Source: Clostridium sp. M62/1 (GTDB lineage Bacteria > Bacillota > Clostridia > Lachnospirales > Lachnospiraceae). Taken from it: a stretch of DNA of 64,000 bases. The notes beneath the pieces are model-generated. The model did not search any database. It saw only the letters and a list, made by a program, of their open reading frames with translations, and was not told where the DNA came from. Shown here piece by piece: positions 7,114-15,615 of the stretch. The DNA is taken from assembly GCF_020736365.1 (NCBI RefSeq), contig NZ_CP085988.1, positions 3,168,001-3,232,000 on the forward strand, in the 5' to 3' direction. Numbering within the stretch: position 1 is the stretch's first letter; each line of letters begins with the position of its first letter. The position numbers were made by a program, and so were the translations under genes.

Positions 7114-7356
7114 TTACAAGATTGCTATTGCTCTGGAAGCATCCATCTTCCTTGCTATATAGCCTTTTTCTTCTAATATTTTCAGATGTGCATAAACACT
7201 TGAAGTCGATGCCACCCCTACCATCTTGCATATCTCCCTGATAGTAGGAGCATAGCCATTCACACGCTGATATTGCATAATGCTTTCATACACATTCTGC
7301 TGCTTCTCTGTCAATGGTGCCCTGTCTACCAGATCAATTCTTGCTGTTTCGCCCAT
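7114..7356 (-). CDS. LexA-type winged-helix protein without protease domain
   Basis: 80 residues corresponding to only the N-terminal DNA-binding domain of LexA: LTEKQQNVYESIMQYQRVNGYAPTIREICKMVGVASTSSVYAHLKILEEKGYIARKMDASRAI. LexA normally continues with an S24 Ser/Lys autoprotease of about 120 residues; here a stop follows directly. The Shine-Dalgarno is GGGAGG. It sits between dinB and the small gene at 6854-7099. It might compete for SOS boxes without being cleavable, or act as a local transcription factor (inference). Confidence 0.85.
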   Translation of the reverse strand: MGETARIDLVDRAPLTEKQQNVYESIMQYQRVNGYAPTIREICKMVGVASTSSVYAHLKILEEKGYIARKMDASRAIAIL

Positions 7357-7398
7357 GTTCCGCCTCCCTCTTTTTTACTCTATTGGCACTTCTCGTTG

Positions 7399-8649
7399 CT
7401 AACTTGAAAAGTACCCATGTGGATGTACTGTGTGTTCTTCTTTTGCATTGACTGCCGACAGAATCCTGTCCCGGTACATGAGTCCCCTCTGGATACTGTA
7501 AAATCCAAATCTTCTGCGTATCTCATCCACCGCTGAATCCATCTTCATCTGCTTTTCACGCTTCTCCACACTTGAGAACAAATCTATCTGCTCCCAATAA
7601 TTATCTGTTACCAGATCTGCACCTCTGACACCAACACTACGGATTGGTTTGCTCCAGTTATAGTTTTCCTTAAATATCTGATAAGCATATGCCGCTATCT
7701 CTCCGGTGATATTCGTTGCATGGTTAATCTTTTTCTGACGGGTAAAAGAGAATAACTCATTATCCCTAACACTTATCTCAACCACTCTGCACCGAAATCC
7801 ATTCTCACGAAGTCTTGCTGCAACACTCTCAGCCAGAATATAAAGAACAATCTTTACATCCTCATCGCATACTAAATCCTTTGGTGTCGTTGTGCTGTTT
7901 CCCACCGATTTGATTGGAGAGTGGGTATTCTCCAACTTGACAGGTGAATCATCATAGCCATTAGCAAACGACCATAAGATACTGCCCATCTTCCCAAGGT
8001 GACTGTTAAGCACATCTTCATCTGCCCTTGCAAGATCACCTATGGTTTTGATACCAAATAATGCAAGCTTTCTGTTCGTACTTTTTCCAATGTATAGAAG
8101 ATCTGCCACCGGAAGTGACCATGCCTTCTGCTTAAACTCACTCTTATACATAGTTGTGATTGCATCAGGCTTCTTATAATCTGAACCAAGCTTTGCAAAT
8201 ATCTTATTGAAAGAAACACCAACACTCACTGTGATGCCAAGCTCTGACTTCATTCTCCTGCTGATTTCCTGTGCAATAAGCAATCCATCCCCTTTAAGGG
8301 AACTGCTCCCTGTCACATCAAGCCAGCATTCATCAATCCCATATGGCTCCTGTCTGTCCGTATATTCTGCATATATCTCATGCGCCATCCTTGAGAACCG
8401 AAGATATAAGTCCATTCTTGGTGAAACAAATGTTATGTCCGGACAGACTTGCTTTGCCTGCCAGAGTGCCATTCCTGTTTTCACACCGTACTTCTTGGCA
8501 ATATAGTCAGCTGTTAAGACAATCCCATGTCTTGCCTCCGGGTCACCGCCTACTGCCAATGGCTTTCCTGCAAGCTCAGGATGATGCAGATGTTCAATCG
8601 AAGCATAACAACAGTTGATATCCGAATGAAGTATTACCCTGTCTCCCAT
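7399..8649 (-). CDS. dinB: Y-family DNA polymerase IV-like (translesion synthesis)
   Basis: 416 residues. It extends primers across damaged template. Palm residues are visible: LHSDINCCYASIE at the N-terminus, and YGIDECWLDVTG near 105 with the paired acidic residues. Then comes the fingers/thumb helix-hairpin (YIGKSTNRKLALFGIKTIGDLA) and a little-finger domain (about 235-350). No recognisable beta-clamp peptide at the C-terminus. I chose the ATG at 8649 because AGGAGG is 8 nt upstream; the ATG at 8655 is too close to it. First gene of an operon with the LexA-like and 81-aa genes, driven by the operator-linked promoter at 8729-8773. Confidence 0.93.
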   Translation of the reverse strand: MGDRVILHSDINCCYASIEHLHHPELAGKPLAVGGDPEARHGIVLTADYIAKKYGVKTGMALWQAKQVCPDITFVSPRMDLYLRFSRMAHEIYAEYTDRQEPYGIDECWLDVTGSSSLKGDGLLIAQEISRRMKSELGITVSVGVSFNKIFAKLGSDYKKPDAITTMYKSEFKQKAWSLPVADLLYIGKSTNRKLALFGIKTIGDLARADEDVLNSHLGKMGSILWSFANGYDDSPVKLENTHSPIKSVGNSTTTPKDLVCDEDVKIVLYILAESVAARLRENGFRCRVVEISVRDNELFSFTRQKKINHATNITGEIAAYAYQIFKENYNWSKPIRSVGVRGADLVTDNYWEQIDLFSSVEKREKQMKMDSAVDEIRRRFGFYSIQRGLMYRDRILSAVNAKEEHTVHPHGYFSS

Positions 8650-8728
8650 CTGCATAACCTCCTGTATTTAATCAGTCTCTACCATAACCTTTAGTCCAAG
8701 TATATGAGTAATGTTTCTTACAGGGCAT

Positions 8729-8758
8729 AGTATAACTCTAAGAATAATCGACTGTCAA
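8729..8758 (-). promoter_or_regulatory. Promoter of the dinB operon
   Basis: -35 TTGACA (minus strand of 8753-8758), 18-nt spacer, -10 TATACT (minus strand of 8729-8734). One base separates the -35 from the palindrome at 8760-8773, so a protein on the palindrome would block it. Confidence 0.65.
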
Positions 8759-8759
8759 C

Positions 8760-8773
8760 GGACACATGTGTCC
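8760..8773. promoter_or_regulatory. Palindromic operator GGACACATGTGTCC
   Basis: A perfect 14-bp palindrome between the divergent dinB operon and the S24 repressor gene, abutting the dinB -35. A half-matching copy (GGACACATGTTC) occurs at 9653-9664 just after the repressor gene. Position and symmetry point to the S24 repressor as its ligand (inference). Confidence 0.65.
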
Positions 8774-8800
8774 TTTTTCTCATTATATTGGATTTTTAGC

Positions 8801-8829
8801 TTGAATAATTGGTACTGTTGCTATATACT
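8801..8829 (+). promoter_or_regulatory. Promoter of the S24 repressor gene
   Basis: -35 TTGAAT at 8801-8806, 17-nt spacer, -10 TATACT at 8824-8829, about 55 bp upstream of the start codon. Confidence 0.6.
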
Positions 8830-8884
8830 ATGGAGTGAAAAGAGACATTAGAAATCAACAAAATGAAAGAAAAGAGGCGTATGT

Positions 8885-9619
8885 ATGTACTCAATCGGAG
8901 AAATCATTTCATCATATAGAAAAAAGAAAGGCTTGCTCCAGCAGGATCTCGCTGATGAATTAGCTAAGGAAGGTGTTACCATTTCCTACAAAGCTATATC
9001 TAACTGGGAAAGAAATCTTGCTGAACCAAGCGTTACCATATTTTACAAGGTGTGTAGAATCCTTGGTATTACTAATATGTATGAAGCATATTTTGGAGTA
9101 AATCCTGCAGATCCACTCTCTTCTCTTACTGATGAAGGCAGAGAAAAGGCTATGGATTACATCCATCTGCTCCACGCATCCGGAATGTATGAAAAGCAGA
9201 CTGCTAAGATAATTCCATTCCGAAGCATTGATATTTTTGAAAATGCTGTATCAGCCGGAACCGGTAACTTCCTTGTAGACGGACCAAAAGAGACTGTATG
9301 TATAGATGAATCTATCTTACCGGAAGATACTACTTTTGGTGTCCGTATCAGTGGCGACAGTATGGAGCCTGAGTTTTCTGATGGTCAGATTGCATGGGTA
9401 TTACAACAGGAATCTGTTGCTAATGGAGAAATCGGCATCTTCGCTCTAAACGGAGAAGCCTACATCAAGAAATTGCAAAACGATAAAGACGGAATCTTCC
9501 TTATCTCACTTAATGAAAAGTATGCACCTATCCCCGTCGGAGAAGATGATCGTTTAGATATATTTGGTAAGGTTCTCGGAAAATGTAATCCTGCTGATAT
9601 TGCTAAGAGTTACAAATAA
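8885..9619 (+). CDS. XRE-S24 (LexA/CI-like) self-cleaving repressor
   Basis: 244 residues. N-terminal HTH (about 5-65: IISSYRKKKGLLQQDLADELAKEG...SYKAISNWERNLAEPS). A linker carries a probable Ala-Gly cleavage site in AVSAGTGNF near residue 123. The C-terminal S24 protease has Ser in GDSMEPEF (about 158) and Lys in AYIKKL (about 194). Such proteins bind DNA as dimers and cut themselves when RecA filaments form, so the gene links DNA damage to element activation. It is transcribed away from dinB and has a palindromic operator on the dinB side and a partial copy downstream. It is one of only two plus-strand genes of the core ICE. Strong assignment; the control targets are inferred. Confidence 0.92.
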   Translation: MYSIGEIISSYRKKKGLLQQDLADELAKEGVTISYKAISNWERNLAEPSVTIFYKVCRILGITNMYEAYFGVNPADPLSSLTDEGREKAMDYIHLLHASGMYEKQTAKIIPFRSIDIFENAVSAGTGNFLVDGPKETVCIDESILPEDTTFGVRISGDSMEPEFSDGQIAWVLQQESVANGEIGIFALNGEAYIKKLQNDKDGIFLISLNEKYAPIPVGEDDRLDIFGKVLGKCNPADIAKSYK

Positions 9620-9632
9620 GACCAGTGCCAAT

Positions 9633-9676
9633 TAATGCAAGTCCTTTTTATTGGACACATGTTCTTGCATAATTAA
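9633..9676. promoter_or_regulatory. Inverted repeat with partial operator copy
   Basis: ATTAATGCAAG (9631-9641) and CTTGCATAATTAA (9664-9676) form near-perfect arms around GTCC...GGACACATGTT. The site contains one full half of the GGACACATGTGTCC operator. It could be the repressor gene's terminator, an operator for the next gene, or both. Confidence 0.45.
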
Positions 9677-9711
9677 CACTAAGAAATCAGAATCTGAAAG
9701 AAGGAATTTTT

Positions 9712-9912
9712 ATGGCGGTTGTCAACAATATCAAAGAAATCCGTGAGCAGCGTGGCATCTACCAGGATGAACTTGCTGAAGCTACCGGATACTGTACCAA
9801 AACCATCGGTCGAATAGAACGTGGGGAAAGCACCCCATCCGCAGAGTTTATGCTGCGGATTTCAAAATACTTTAATATGATGGTGGAAGATGTCTTCCAT
9901 GTAGAAGATTGA
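9712..9912 (+). CDS. Small Cro-like XRE protein
   Basis: 66 residues consisting almost wholly of one HTH domain: IKEIREQRGIYQDELAEATGYCTKTIGRIERGESTPSAEFMLRISKYFNMMVEDVF. It lies downstream of the S24 repressor on the same strand, 92 bp away, with its own GAAAGAAGG site. A Cro-type counter-repressor of the S24 protein fits the gene order. It is followed by a strong hairpin. Confidence 0.85.
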   Translation: MAVVNNIKEIREQRGIYQDELAEATGYCTKTIGRIERGESTPSAEFMLRISKYFNMMVEDVFHVED

Positions 9913-9935
9913 GCTGGGCACATGATACCCAGCTC
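9911..9935 (+). terminator. Terminator-like hairpin after the Cro-like gene
   Basis: GAGCTGGG / CCCAGCTC with a 9-nt loop, overlapping the stop codon, followed by TATTACT rather than a clean T run. Confidence 0.55.
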
Positions 9936-9970
9936 TATTACTATCTACTTTCAACATAAATTTTAAAAAG

Positions 9971-10026
9971 CGACGATTTTCGCAATCGTCGTCAGACTGT
10001 TCCTGTTGGGCGGTCTGACTTTTTTA
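9971..10026 (+). terminator. Double hairpin at the core/cargo boundary
   Basis: GACGATT-TTCGC-AATCGTC (9972-9990), then GTCAGAC...GTCTGAC (9991-10019) followed by seven T residues. This is a strong factor-independent terminator on the plus strand separating the regulatory core from the cargo. Confidence 0.7.
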
Positions 10027-10291
10027 ACGATAGTGCAAACATCGTCAGAATTTGTCTGCGGTCAGGTTGTATCATAGCGGCTCCCTCCAGTAAACCGCCG
10101 TATCCGCCAGCGTCAGCACGTCATTCCCTTTGAGGGCAAAAGAAACGGCGCCCTGATCTTTCAAAACCGCCGATAGAGCATCACATTTCTAAAATGAGCG
10201 CACGAAATTATCTGCCCCAGTCAACGGTTTTTTTCTTTCCCCGGACGGGGCAGATAACTTATTATGCAGAGCAGAGCGGAGCCGATGTGCG
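10027..10291. other. Cargo left flank with decayed ORF tail and repeat copy A
   Basis: The minus strand at about 10067-10183 reads an open tail ending in ALKGNDVLTLADTAV...EPL-stop (stop at about 10075), preceded by a stop, so it is the remnant of an unrecognised gene. From about 10137 to 10291 the sequence matches the flank at 19290-19447 (shared GCGCACGAAATTATCTGCC, the GGGGCAGATAACTTATTATG block, and the GCCCCAGTC...GACGGGGC hairpin at 10213-10252). Confidence 0.55.
10200..10291. repeat. Direct repeat copy A downstream of the first metalloregulator gene
   Basis: About 90 bp nearly identical to 19359-19447. It contains a hairpin, TCTGCCCC...CCCCGGACGGGGCAGA, with a T-rich loop; after the regulator stop it is in position to terminate the cargo operon. 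Copy A has an extra GCAGA (GCAGAGCAGAGCGG versus GCAGAGCGG). Confidence 0.75.
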
Positions 10292-10660
10292 CTAATCGGT
10301 TCCTTGTACTTTCTCCTTCAGCTTTCGGAAAGATGTATCACTGATGGCGTGTTCAATCCGGCAGGCGTCTTGTTCCGCTGTTTCCTGATCGACGCCAACA
10401 GCGATAAACTGCTCCATAAAAAACAAATGGCGTTCATAGATTTTCTCGGCAATCTCCCGACCTATGACGGTCAGATGAAGGAACCCATCATCATCCACGG
10501 TCAGAAAACCTCCATTTTTCAAAACGCCTACCGCATGGCTGATACTCGGTTTGCTAAAGCCCATGTACCGGGCAAGGTCAATGGAGCGGACCATGCCTTG
10601 CTTCTTTTGGAGTATCAGCACAGCCTCCAGATAATCCTCCCCGGACGCATGAATCTTCAT
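10292..10660 (-). CDS. DtxR/MntR-family metal-dependent regulator (cassette A)
   Basis: 122 residues. Winged HTH at about 5-65 (MVRSIDLARYMGFSKPSISHAVGVLKNGGFLTV). Dimerisation and metal domain follow. Metal-ligand positions align with MntR/DtxR: D9, E12, H78, C100, E103, H104. DtxR/IdeR have Cys where C100 sits, while MntR has Glu, which favours iron sensing (inference from known family ligands). It lacks the SH3-like third domain, as MntR does. Last gene of cassette A, 12 nt after the ABC gene, with AAAGGAGG. By eye about 17 of 122 residues differ from the copy at 19448-19816. It probably represses the cassette through the GGTTAG palindromes. Confidence 0.88.
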   Translation of the reverse strand: MKIHASGEDYLEAVLILQKKQGMVRSIDLARYMGFSKPSISHAVGVLKNGGFLTVDDDGFLHLTVIGREIAEKIYERHLFFMEQFIAVGVDQETAEQDACRIEHAISDTSFRKLKEKVQGTD

Positions 10661-10672
10661 CGTAGCCTCCTT

Positions 10673-12382
10673 TTAGGCGGAAAGCTGCTGTTCTGCGTTC
10701 CACATGGCAGCGTACTTTCCATCCTTTGCTAACAATTCTTCGTGTGTACCAGCTTCGGTGATCCGACCATCGGAAACCACCAGAATCTGATCGGCATTTT
10801 TTACGATGGATAGGGTATGTGCGATCATCACCACGGTTTTTTTCTCTTTCAGTAGATTCGCAATCGCCTGCTTTACCGCCAATTCATTCTCAATGTCTAG
10901 GGAGGCCGTCGCCTCGTCAAGCAGCAGGATCGGGCTGTTTTTCAAAATGGCACGTGCTATGGAAAGGCGCTGGCGTTCGCCGCCGGACAGGAGATTTCCA
11001 TTTTCCCCAATCGGCGTATCATAACCCCTCTCCATCTTGCGGATAAAGCCGTCACAGTTTGCCTCTCGGCAGGCCACTTCAATTTCTGCGTCCGTAGCAT
11101 CCGGACGGGCATGGCGGATATTCTCCCGCACTGTATCATCAAACAGGAACACATCCTGGTCCACCATAGAAATCTGGTCTAATACCCGTTCCGCAGCTAT
11201 ATGATTGATCGGTCTGCCTCCTATGGAAATCGTGCCGCCAGATACTTCATAGTATTTTGCAATCAGGTTCAGGATGGTAGACTTGCCGGAGCCGGAATCC
11301 CCCACAATGGCGGTCAGCTTCTGATCCGGCACAGTAAAGGAAGCCTGTTTTAACACCGGTTCCCCAGGAACATAAGAAAAGTTCACATGGTCAAATACAA
11401 TCTCATGGGAGGCTGCCTGTAGCGGCTCCATGCTGCCGGTTTCTTCCGGTTCCTTCATCACAGCCATGATTTTATTTTTCGAGATCATCAGATTCTTATA
11501 GCTGGTGAGGTCTACAAAAATGGAATTTGCCAGCTTCGCACAGAACAAAGGCAGCATACAAATCAAAAGATAGGACACGGTATCTAAAGTTCCGGCTGCC
11601 CAGGGGCCATAGGCCGTCCAGATCACAACCGGGCAGGACAGCCAGCTCAAAATACCAAATCCCGCACCTATCGGGAGAACCTTGGCTTCATACACAAAGC
11701 TGATCCTGCTAAACTCCTGCATGGCATGAATCACGGTTTTGTTTTTCAGACCGCCAACGCCATAGGCCCGGAAAGTCTGGATACCGGATACATACTCCAC
11801 AATGCTGCTGACATTCTCTGCACAAATATCGTTCTTCTCTTTGCCATACTTCGCTACCTGCCGGAAAGAAAGCCACAATCCGGGGATCAAAAGCAGGTCG
11901 GCAATCAGAAGGATCAGCCCGGCTGGAAAGTAGATCGTCATCACAAAAACAATCAACATCAGCGACAGGGCAAAGCTCTTTGCAATGTCCCCGATCTTAT
12001 GGGTCAGAATTTTTTCATAGTTATTTACATCACTGGTAATGGTGTTGATATAATCGCCTGTCTGCCCTTGTGTAAACCGGGAAAGCGGGATACGCTTGAG
12101 ATGGTCGCCCATAAACAAGCGGATATTTTTACTGACTTTTGCGCCGCCGATCTGTGCTTTGGTATAGCCATAGCTGTATATCAAAATACGGAGCAGAAAG
12201 ATAAGTGCAATAACACCTGTCAGGACCAGTACACGGTTCATATCAAACTGACCGTCCCATAAAAACCGCATGACGGAATAAAGCAGCATAAACAGGCTAC
12301 CAGAGAACAGTCCCTCCAGGACAGTCCCGGCAACGCCAATATAAAACTCCCGGTTCTTCTTCCATACGTTATTTGGATTCAT
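10673..12382 (-). CDS. ABC exporter-fold transporter, second subunit (cassette A)
   Basis: 569 residues from the ATG with AAGGAGG at 12382; the frame continues upstream only inside the preceding gene. An N-terminal six-helix membrane domain (about 1-300) is followed by an ATPase: Walker A GDSGSGKST, Q-loop SMVDQDVFLF, signature LLSGGERQRLS, Walker B ILLLDEATASLD, H-loop IAHTLS. It overlaps the upstream partner by 14 nt, so the two are probably a heterodimer. Paired exporter-fold ABC proteins beside metal regulators include YbtP/YbtQ and IrtA/IrtB, which import iron-siderophores despite the fold. Substrate here is unproven; export of a peptide or metallophore is the alternative. Confidence 0.88.
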   Translation of the reverse strand: MNPNNVWKKNREFYIGVAGTVLEGLFSGSLFMLLYSVMRFLWDGQFDMNRVLVLTGVIALIFLLRILIYSYGYTKAQIGGAKVSKNIRLFMGDHLKRIPLSRFTQGQTGDYINTITSDVNNYEKILTHKIGDIAKSFALSLMLIVFVMTIYFPAGLILLIADLLLIPGLWLSFRQVAKYGKEKNDICAENVSSIVEYVSGIQTFRAYGVGGLKNKTVIHAMQEFSRISFVYEAKVLPIGAGFGILSWLSCPVVIWTAYGPWAAGTLDTVSYLLICMLPLFCAKLANSIFVDLTSYKNLMISKNKIMAVMKEPEETGSMEPLQAASHEIVFDHVNFSYVPGEPVLKQASFTVPDQKLTAIVGDSGSGKSTILNLIAKYYEVSGGTISIGGRPINHIAAERVLDQISMVDQDVFLFDDTVRENIRHARPDATDAEIEVACREANCDGFIRKMERGYDTPIGENGNLLSGGERQRLSIARAILKNSPILLLDEATASLDIENELAVKQAIANLLKEKKTVVMIAHTLSIVKNADQILVVSDGRITEAGTHEELLAKDGKYAAMWNAEQQLSA

Positions 12383-14141
12383 TCTGCCCGCCTCCTTCCA
12401 GTTGATAAGTAATTCCCCTCGCTGTTTCGTAGTCCTCCCATGCTTTCCGATAATAAGCGTTCTCTTTCCGCACTTCCTCATGGGTACCGACGCTGGTGAT
12501 CGTATGATTCTCTACCACCGCCACACGGTCGCACATTTTCAAGGCGCTCAGCCTGTGCGCTACCACAATGACCGTCCTGCCTTTGCAGAGGTTCTGAATG
12601 GCCTTATCAATTTCCATCTGATTTTCCGGGTCAGAGGCGCTTGTCGCTTCGTCCAGAATCAGGATGGGAGCATTTTTCAAGATCGCCCTTGCAATAGCAA
12701 TCCGCTGTTTTTCCCCACCGGAGAAACGGGAGCCGAAGCTGCCTACCTTTGTGTCATAACCATCCGGCAGCGACATGATGAAGTCATCAATCTGCGCCTC
12801 CCTGGCGGCAGCCCGTACTTCCTCCAGGCTGGCGTCTGAACCCATGCGGATATTTTCCAGTACACTGTCACGGGTAAGGAATGTCTTTTGAAATACAATG
12901 GCAATATTCTTCAGGATGGTATCGTAGTTCAGTTCATTCACGTTGATCCCGCCGATCAGCACCTCCCCCTCCTGCACATCATAAAACCGGGAGATCAGTT
13001 CAATCACGGTACTCTTGCCCGCGCCGGACTGTCCAACAAGTGCCATGCGTTCCCCATCCCTGATCTTGAGGTTGACGCCTTGCAGGACATCCGTTTTCCC
13101 ATCGTAGGAAAAACGTACATTCTTAAGCTCAATATCATGGTTTTCCGGGAAGTCCATTCCACCTTCATAAACAGGAACGTCCAATATTTCTTTCGTTTTG
13201 GTAATGGCGCCCAGGACATTCGCAAAGTTTGTCCCCAATTCCTGTAAAGGCCGGATCTCCGTCAGATACATGGAGCCGACATAGACGAACAGCAAAAATG
13301 CACTGGCCGCCAGGGAGCCTTTCAGAAAGAACATCCCGCCCAAGGGAACCATCAGCAGCATCCCACATTCAATCAGAACCACAAAGGTTGCATAAGGAGG
13401 CCCCATTCTCCGGGAGGTTTCATTCCACATGGCATTCTCTTCCTGGATCGCACCGGAAAATTTCTGGAACGATTTGCTCCCCATGTTGTACGCTTTAATC
13501 AGTTTCATGCCGCTGATATACTCGATCATAACGGAATTGAGTGTTGTAATGGATCGGTTCGCCCGGTCCATCAAACCGTCCGTATTCCGAAACATAACCC
13601 CCATTACCACAACGGCCAAAATCAACGGCACCAGGGAAACCAGTGCCAATGGGATATTTACTGTCATCAAATAAATGAAAATTGCTACCGGCCCTACCAT
13701 ATAGCACACAAGGTCTGGAAGGTTATGGGCTAAAAACAACTCCAGCTTTTCAATATCTTCATTCAGAACCGTTTTAATATCCCCGGTCCGCCGCTCATTC
13801 AATGTACCAAGGGGGACTTTTGCCAGATGTTCCGCCACCATGCAGCGCACCTTGAACAAAGCACCGTAAGCACCTTTATGGGCCGCCACACCGGAACACC
13901 CGAATAAAACAAAGCGCAGGGTCACAGAAACGGAGATCATCATTACCGTCTGTACGACAAGCTCTTTTGTGCAGATATGCTGGAAAGCGGCATCCATCAG
14001 GCGATAAATCCCGATATACGGGACAATGATACACAGGCCGCTTGCCATGGCCAGCAGGATTGCCAGCAGCAGCCAGATTTTTTGCTCACCGGCCCATTGA
14101 AGCAGCAGTGCAATCCTGTTTTCTTTTTTCTGTTTCATCAC
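12369..14141 (-). CDS. ABC exporter-fold transporter, first subunit (cassette A)
   Basis: 590 residues if started at the GTG at 14141 (7 nt from AAAGGAG); the next codon is an ATG (14138). Six-helix membrane domain (about 15-310), then the nucleotide-binding domain with Walker A GQSGAGKST, signature RFSGGEKQRIA, Walker B ILILDEATSASD and H-loop VAHRLS. It follows the ECF ATPase stop directly and overlaps the next ABC gene by 14 nt, so all are one operon. It probably forms a heterodimer with the 10673-12382 product. Transport of an iron-chelate or other metallophore is inferred from the linked ECF and DtxR genes. Confidence 0.88.
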   Translation of the reverse strand: MMKQKKENRIALLLQWAGEQKIWLLLAILLAMASGLCIIVPYIGIYRLMDAAFQHICTKELVVQTVMMISVSVTLRFVLFGCSGVAAHKGAYGALFKVRCMVAEHLAKVPLGTLNERRTGDIKTVLNEDIEKLELFLAHNLPDLVCYMVGPVAIFIYLMTVNIPLALVSLVPLILAVVVMGVMFRNTDGLMDRANRSITTLNSVMIEYISGMKLIKAYNMGSKSFQKFSGAIQEENAMWNETSRRMGPPYATFVVLIECGMLLMVPLGGMFFLKGSLAASAFLLFVYVGSMYLTEIRPLQELGTNFANVLGAITKTKEILDVPVYEGGMDFPENHDIELKNVRFSYDGKTDVLQGVNLKIRDGERMALVGQSGAGKSTVIELISRFYDVQEGEVLIGGINVNELNYDTILKNIAIVFQKTFLTRDSVLENIRMGSDASLEEVRAAAREAQIDDFIMSLPDGYDTKVGSFGSRFSGGEKQRIAIARAILKNAPILILDEATSASDPENQMEIDKAIQNLCKGRTVIVVAHRLSALKMCDRVAVVENHTITSVGTHEEVRKENAYYRKAWEDYETARGITYQLEGGGQNESK

Positions 14142-14142
14142 T

Positions 14143-15615
14143 TCACATCTCCTTTCTCTCTGAAACAGAGAACAGTTCCCGGAGCTTTTGAAGGGAATCC
14201 ATCACAACAGGGATGTCATCCGGCATTTCCCCTTCATCAAAATGCAGGACACGGGAGCAGGTACGGCAGACAAATTCAAAATCGTGGGTGACAATAAAAA
14301 TGATTTTCCCCTGTTCGGATAACCGTTTTATCAGACCTGCCACCTGCGCCATGCTGTCAAAGTCCAGTCCGCTGGTGGGTTCATCGAACACCAGCAAATC
14401 TTTTCCACAGATCATGCTGACTGCCACAGCCACACGTTGCTTCTGTCCACCGGAAAGCGTGTTGGGATGGCGTTCCCGGTAGGCTGTAAGCCCCAATTCC
14501 TTCATGGTTTCCTCTACTAAATCTTGATCCGGGTTTCGGATTCCGAAGGAACATTCTGCCCCCACACTCTCCGCAAACAATTCATAGTTCACATCCTGCA
14601 TAACCATATAAGAGCGTTTCAACCTCGCCTTGTGTTCCATCGGCTGGTCGTCCCAAAGGAACGCGCCTTCACAGTCTTTATGAAGCCCACACAGGGCGCG
14701 GGAAAACGTGGTCTTTCCGGCTCCATTATGACCGACCACCCCAATGACTTCCCCCTTTGCCGCAGAAAGAGCAATCTGGTGTAGAATCGTCCGTTTTTTA
14801 TAGCGCAGAGTAACATCATGGAGTGCTAATGTGGGAGAGGAAATAGGCGGATGACTGGCCGGAGGGAGCACCCTTGCCAGATCAACCGCCCGCAGCCCCA
14901 TGTGTTCCCGTTCGGTTTCGGGCAGCCGGAGAAATTCCTCCGGCGTGAAAATCCTTGCTATTTCTCCATCTTCCAGATAAACAATGCGATCTGCCAGCTC
15001 CATCAGATAATAGAGTCTGTGCTCCGCAATCAAAATGGTTTTCCCCTGGCTTTTTATCAGCCGCAGATGTTCTTTCAATTCCTGGATGGAAGCCATGTCC
15101 AGATTCGAGGATGGTTCGTCCAGCAGATAGATTTCCGGGTTCATGGCATAGACAGACGCAAACGCGATTTTCTGTTTCTCCCCACCAGACAATTCAAAAA
15201 TATTGCGGTTCCGTAGCTTTTCAATATGCAAATCTTTTGTTGTCTGTTCTACCCGTTCCTCCAGTTCCTTTACCGGCCTGGCTTCATTTTCAATTCCAAA
15301 CGCAATCTCACTGTCCGTATCCACATTGAAAAACTGCGTCCGGGGATTCTGAAAGACGGAGCCCACCTTTGCGGCGATCTGATACATGGGCAGGTTGCTG
15401 ATTTCCTGTCCGTCCACCAGCACACGCCCTTGAAGTTCTCCCTGGTAAAATTGTGGAATCAGGCCGTTTACCAGCCTTGTGACCGTTGTTTTTCCACACC
15501 CGCTACAGCCACAGAACAAGACACATTCCCCGTCTGCAATTTTAAGGCTGATTCCATGCAGACCGCCATGCTCCTGTCCTTCATAAGAAAATGATACATT
15601 TTCAAATTCAATCAC
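14143..15615 (-). CDS. ECF transporter ATPase, fused A1-A2 (cassette A)
   Basis: 490 residues with two complete ABC ATPase halves. Half 1 (about 1-235): Walker A GCSGCGKTT, signature ELSGGEKQKIA, Walker B IYLLDEPSSNLD, H-loop IAEHRLYYL. Half 2 (about 260-480): Walker A GHNGAGKTT, signature TLSGGQKQRVA, Walker B LLVFDEPTSGLD, H-loop VTHDFEF. The GTG start at 15615 overlaps the T-component stop as GTGA and has GGGGAGG upstream. It powers the ECF importer with the T and S subunits encoded just upstream. Fused A1A2 is common in this MptD-type group. Confidence 0.93.
   Translation of the reverse strand: MIEFENVSFSYEGQEHGGLHGISLKIADGECVLFCGCSGCGKTTVTRLVNGLIPQFYQGELQGRVLVDGQEISNLPMYQIAAKVGSVFQNPRTQFFNVDTDSEIAFGIENEARPVKELEERVEQTTKDLHIEKLRNRNIFELSGGEKQKIAFASVYAMNPEIYLLDEPSSNLDMASIQELKEHLRLIKSQGKTILIAEHRLYYLMELADRIVYLEDGEIARIFTPEEFLRLPETEREHMGLRAVDLARVLPPASHPPISSPTLALHDVTLRYKKRTILHQIALSAAKGEVIGVVGHNGAGKTTFSRALCGLHKDCEGAFLWDDQPMEHKARLKRSYMVMQDVNYELFAESVGAECSFGIRNPDQDLVEETMKELGLTAYRERHPNTLSGGQKQRVAVAVSMICGKDLLVFDEPTSGLDFDSMAQVAGLIKRLSEQGKIIFIVTHDFEFVCRTCSRVLHFDEGEMPDDIPVVMDSLQKLRELFSVSERKEM

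Noticed and set aside
10067-10183. Functional gene at the cargo left edge (tail ending ...LADTAV...EPL)
   Set aside because: The frame is closed by a stop about 38 codons upstream and has no start or ribosome site; regarded as a remnant.
12888-13247. Plus-strand ORFs of 80-180 codons opposite the ABC and ECF genes
   Set aside because: Antisense shadows of GC-richer coding sequence; no ribosome sites or recognisable domains.
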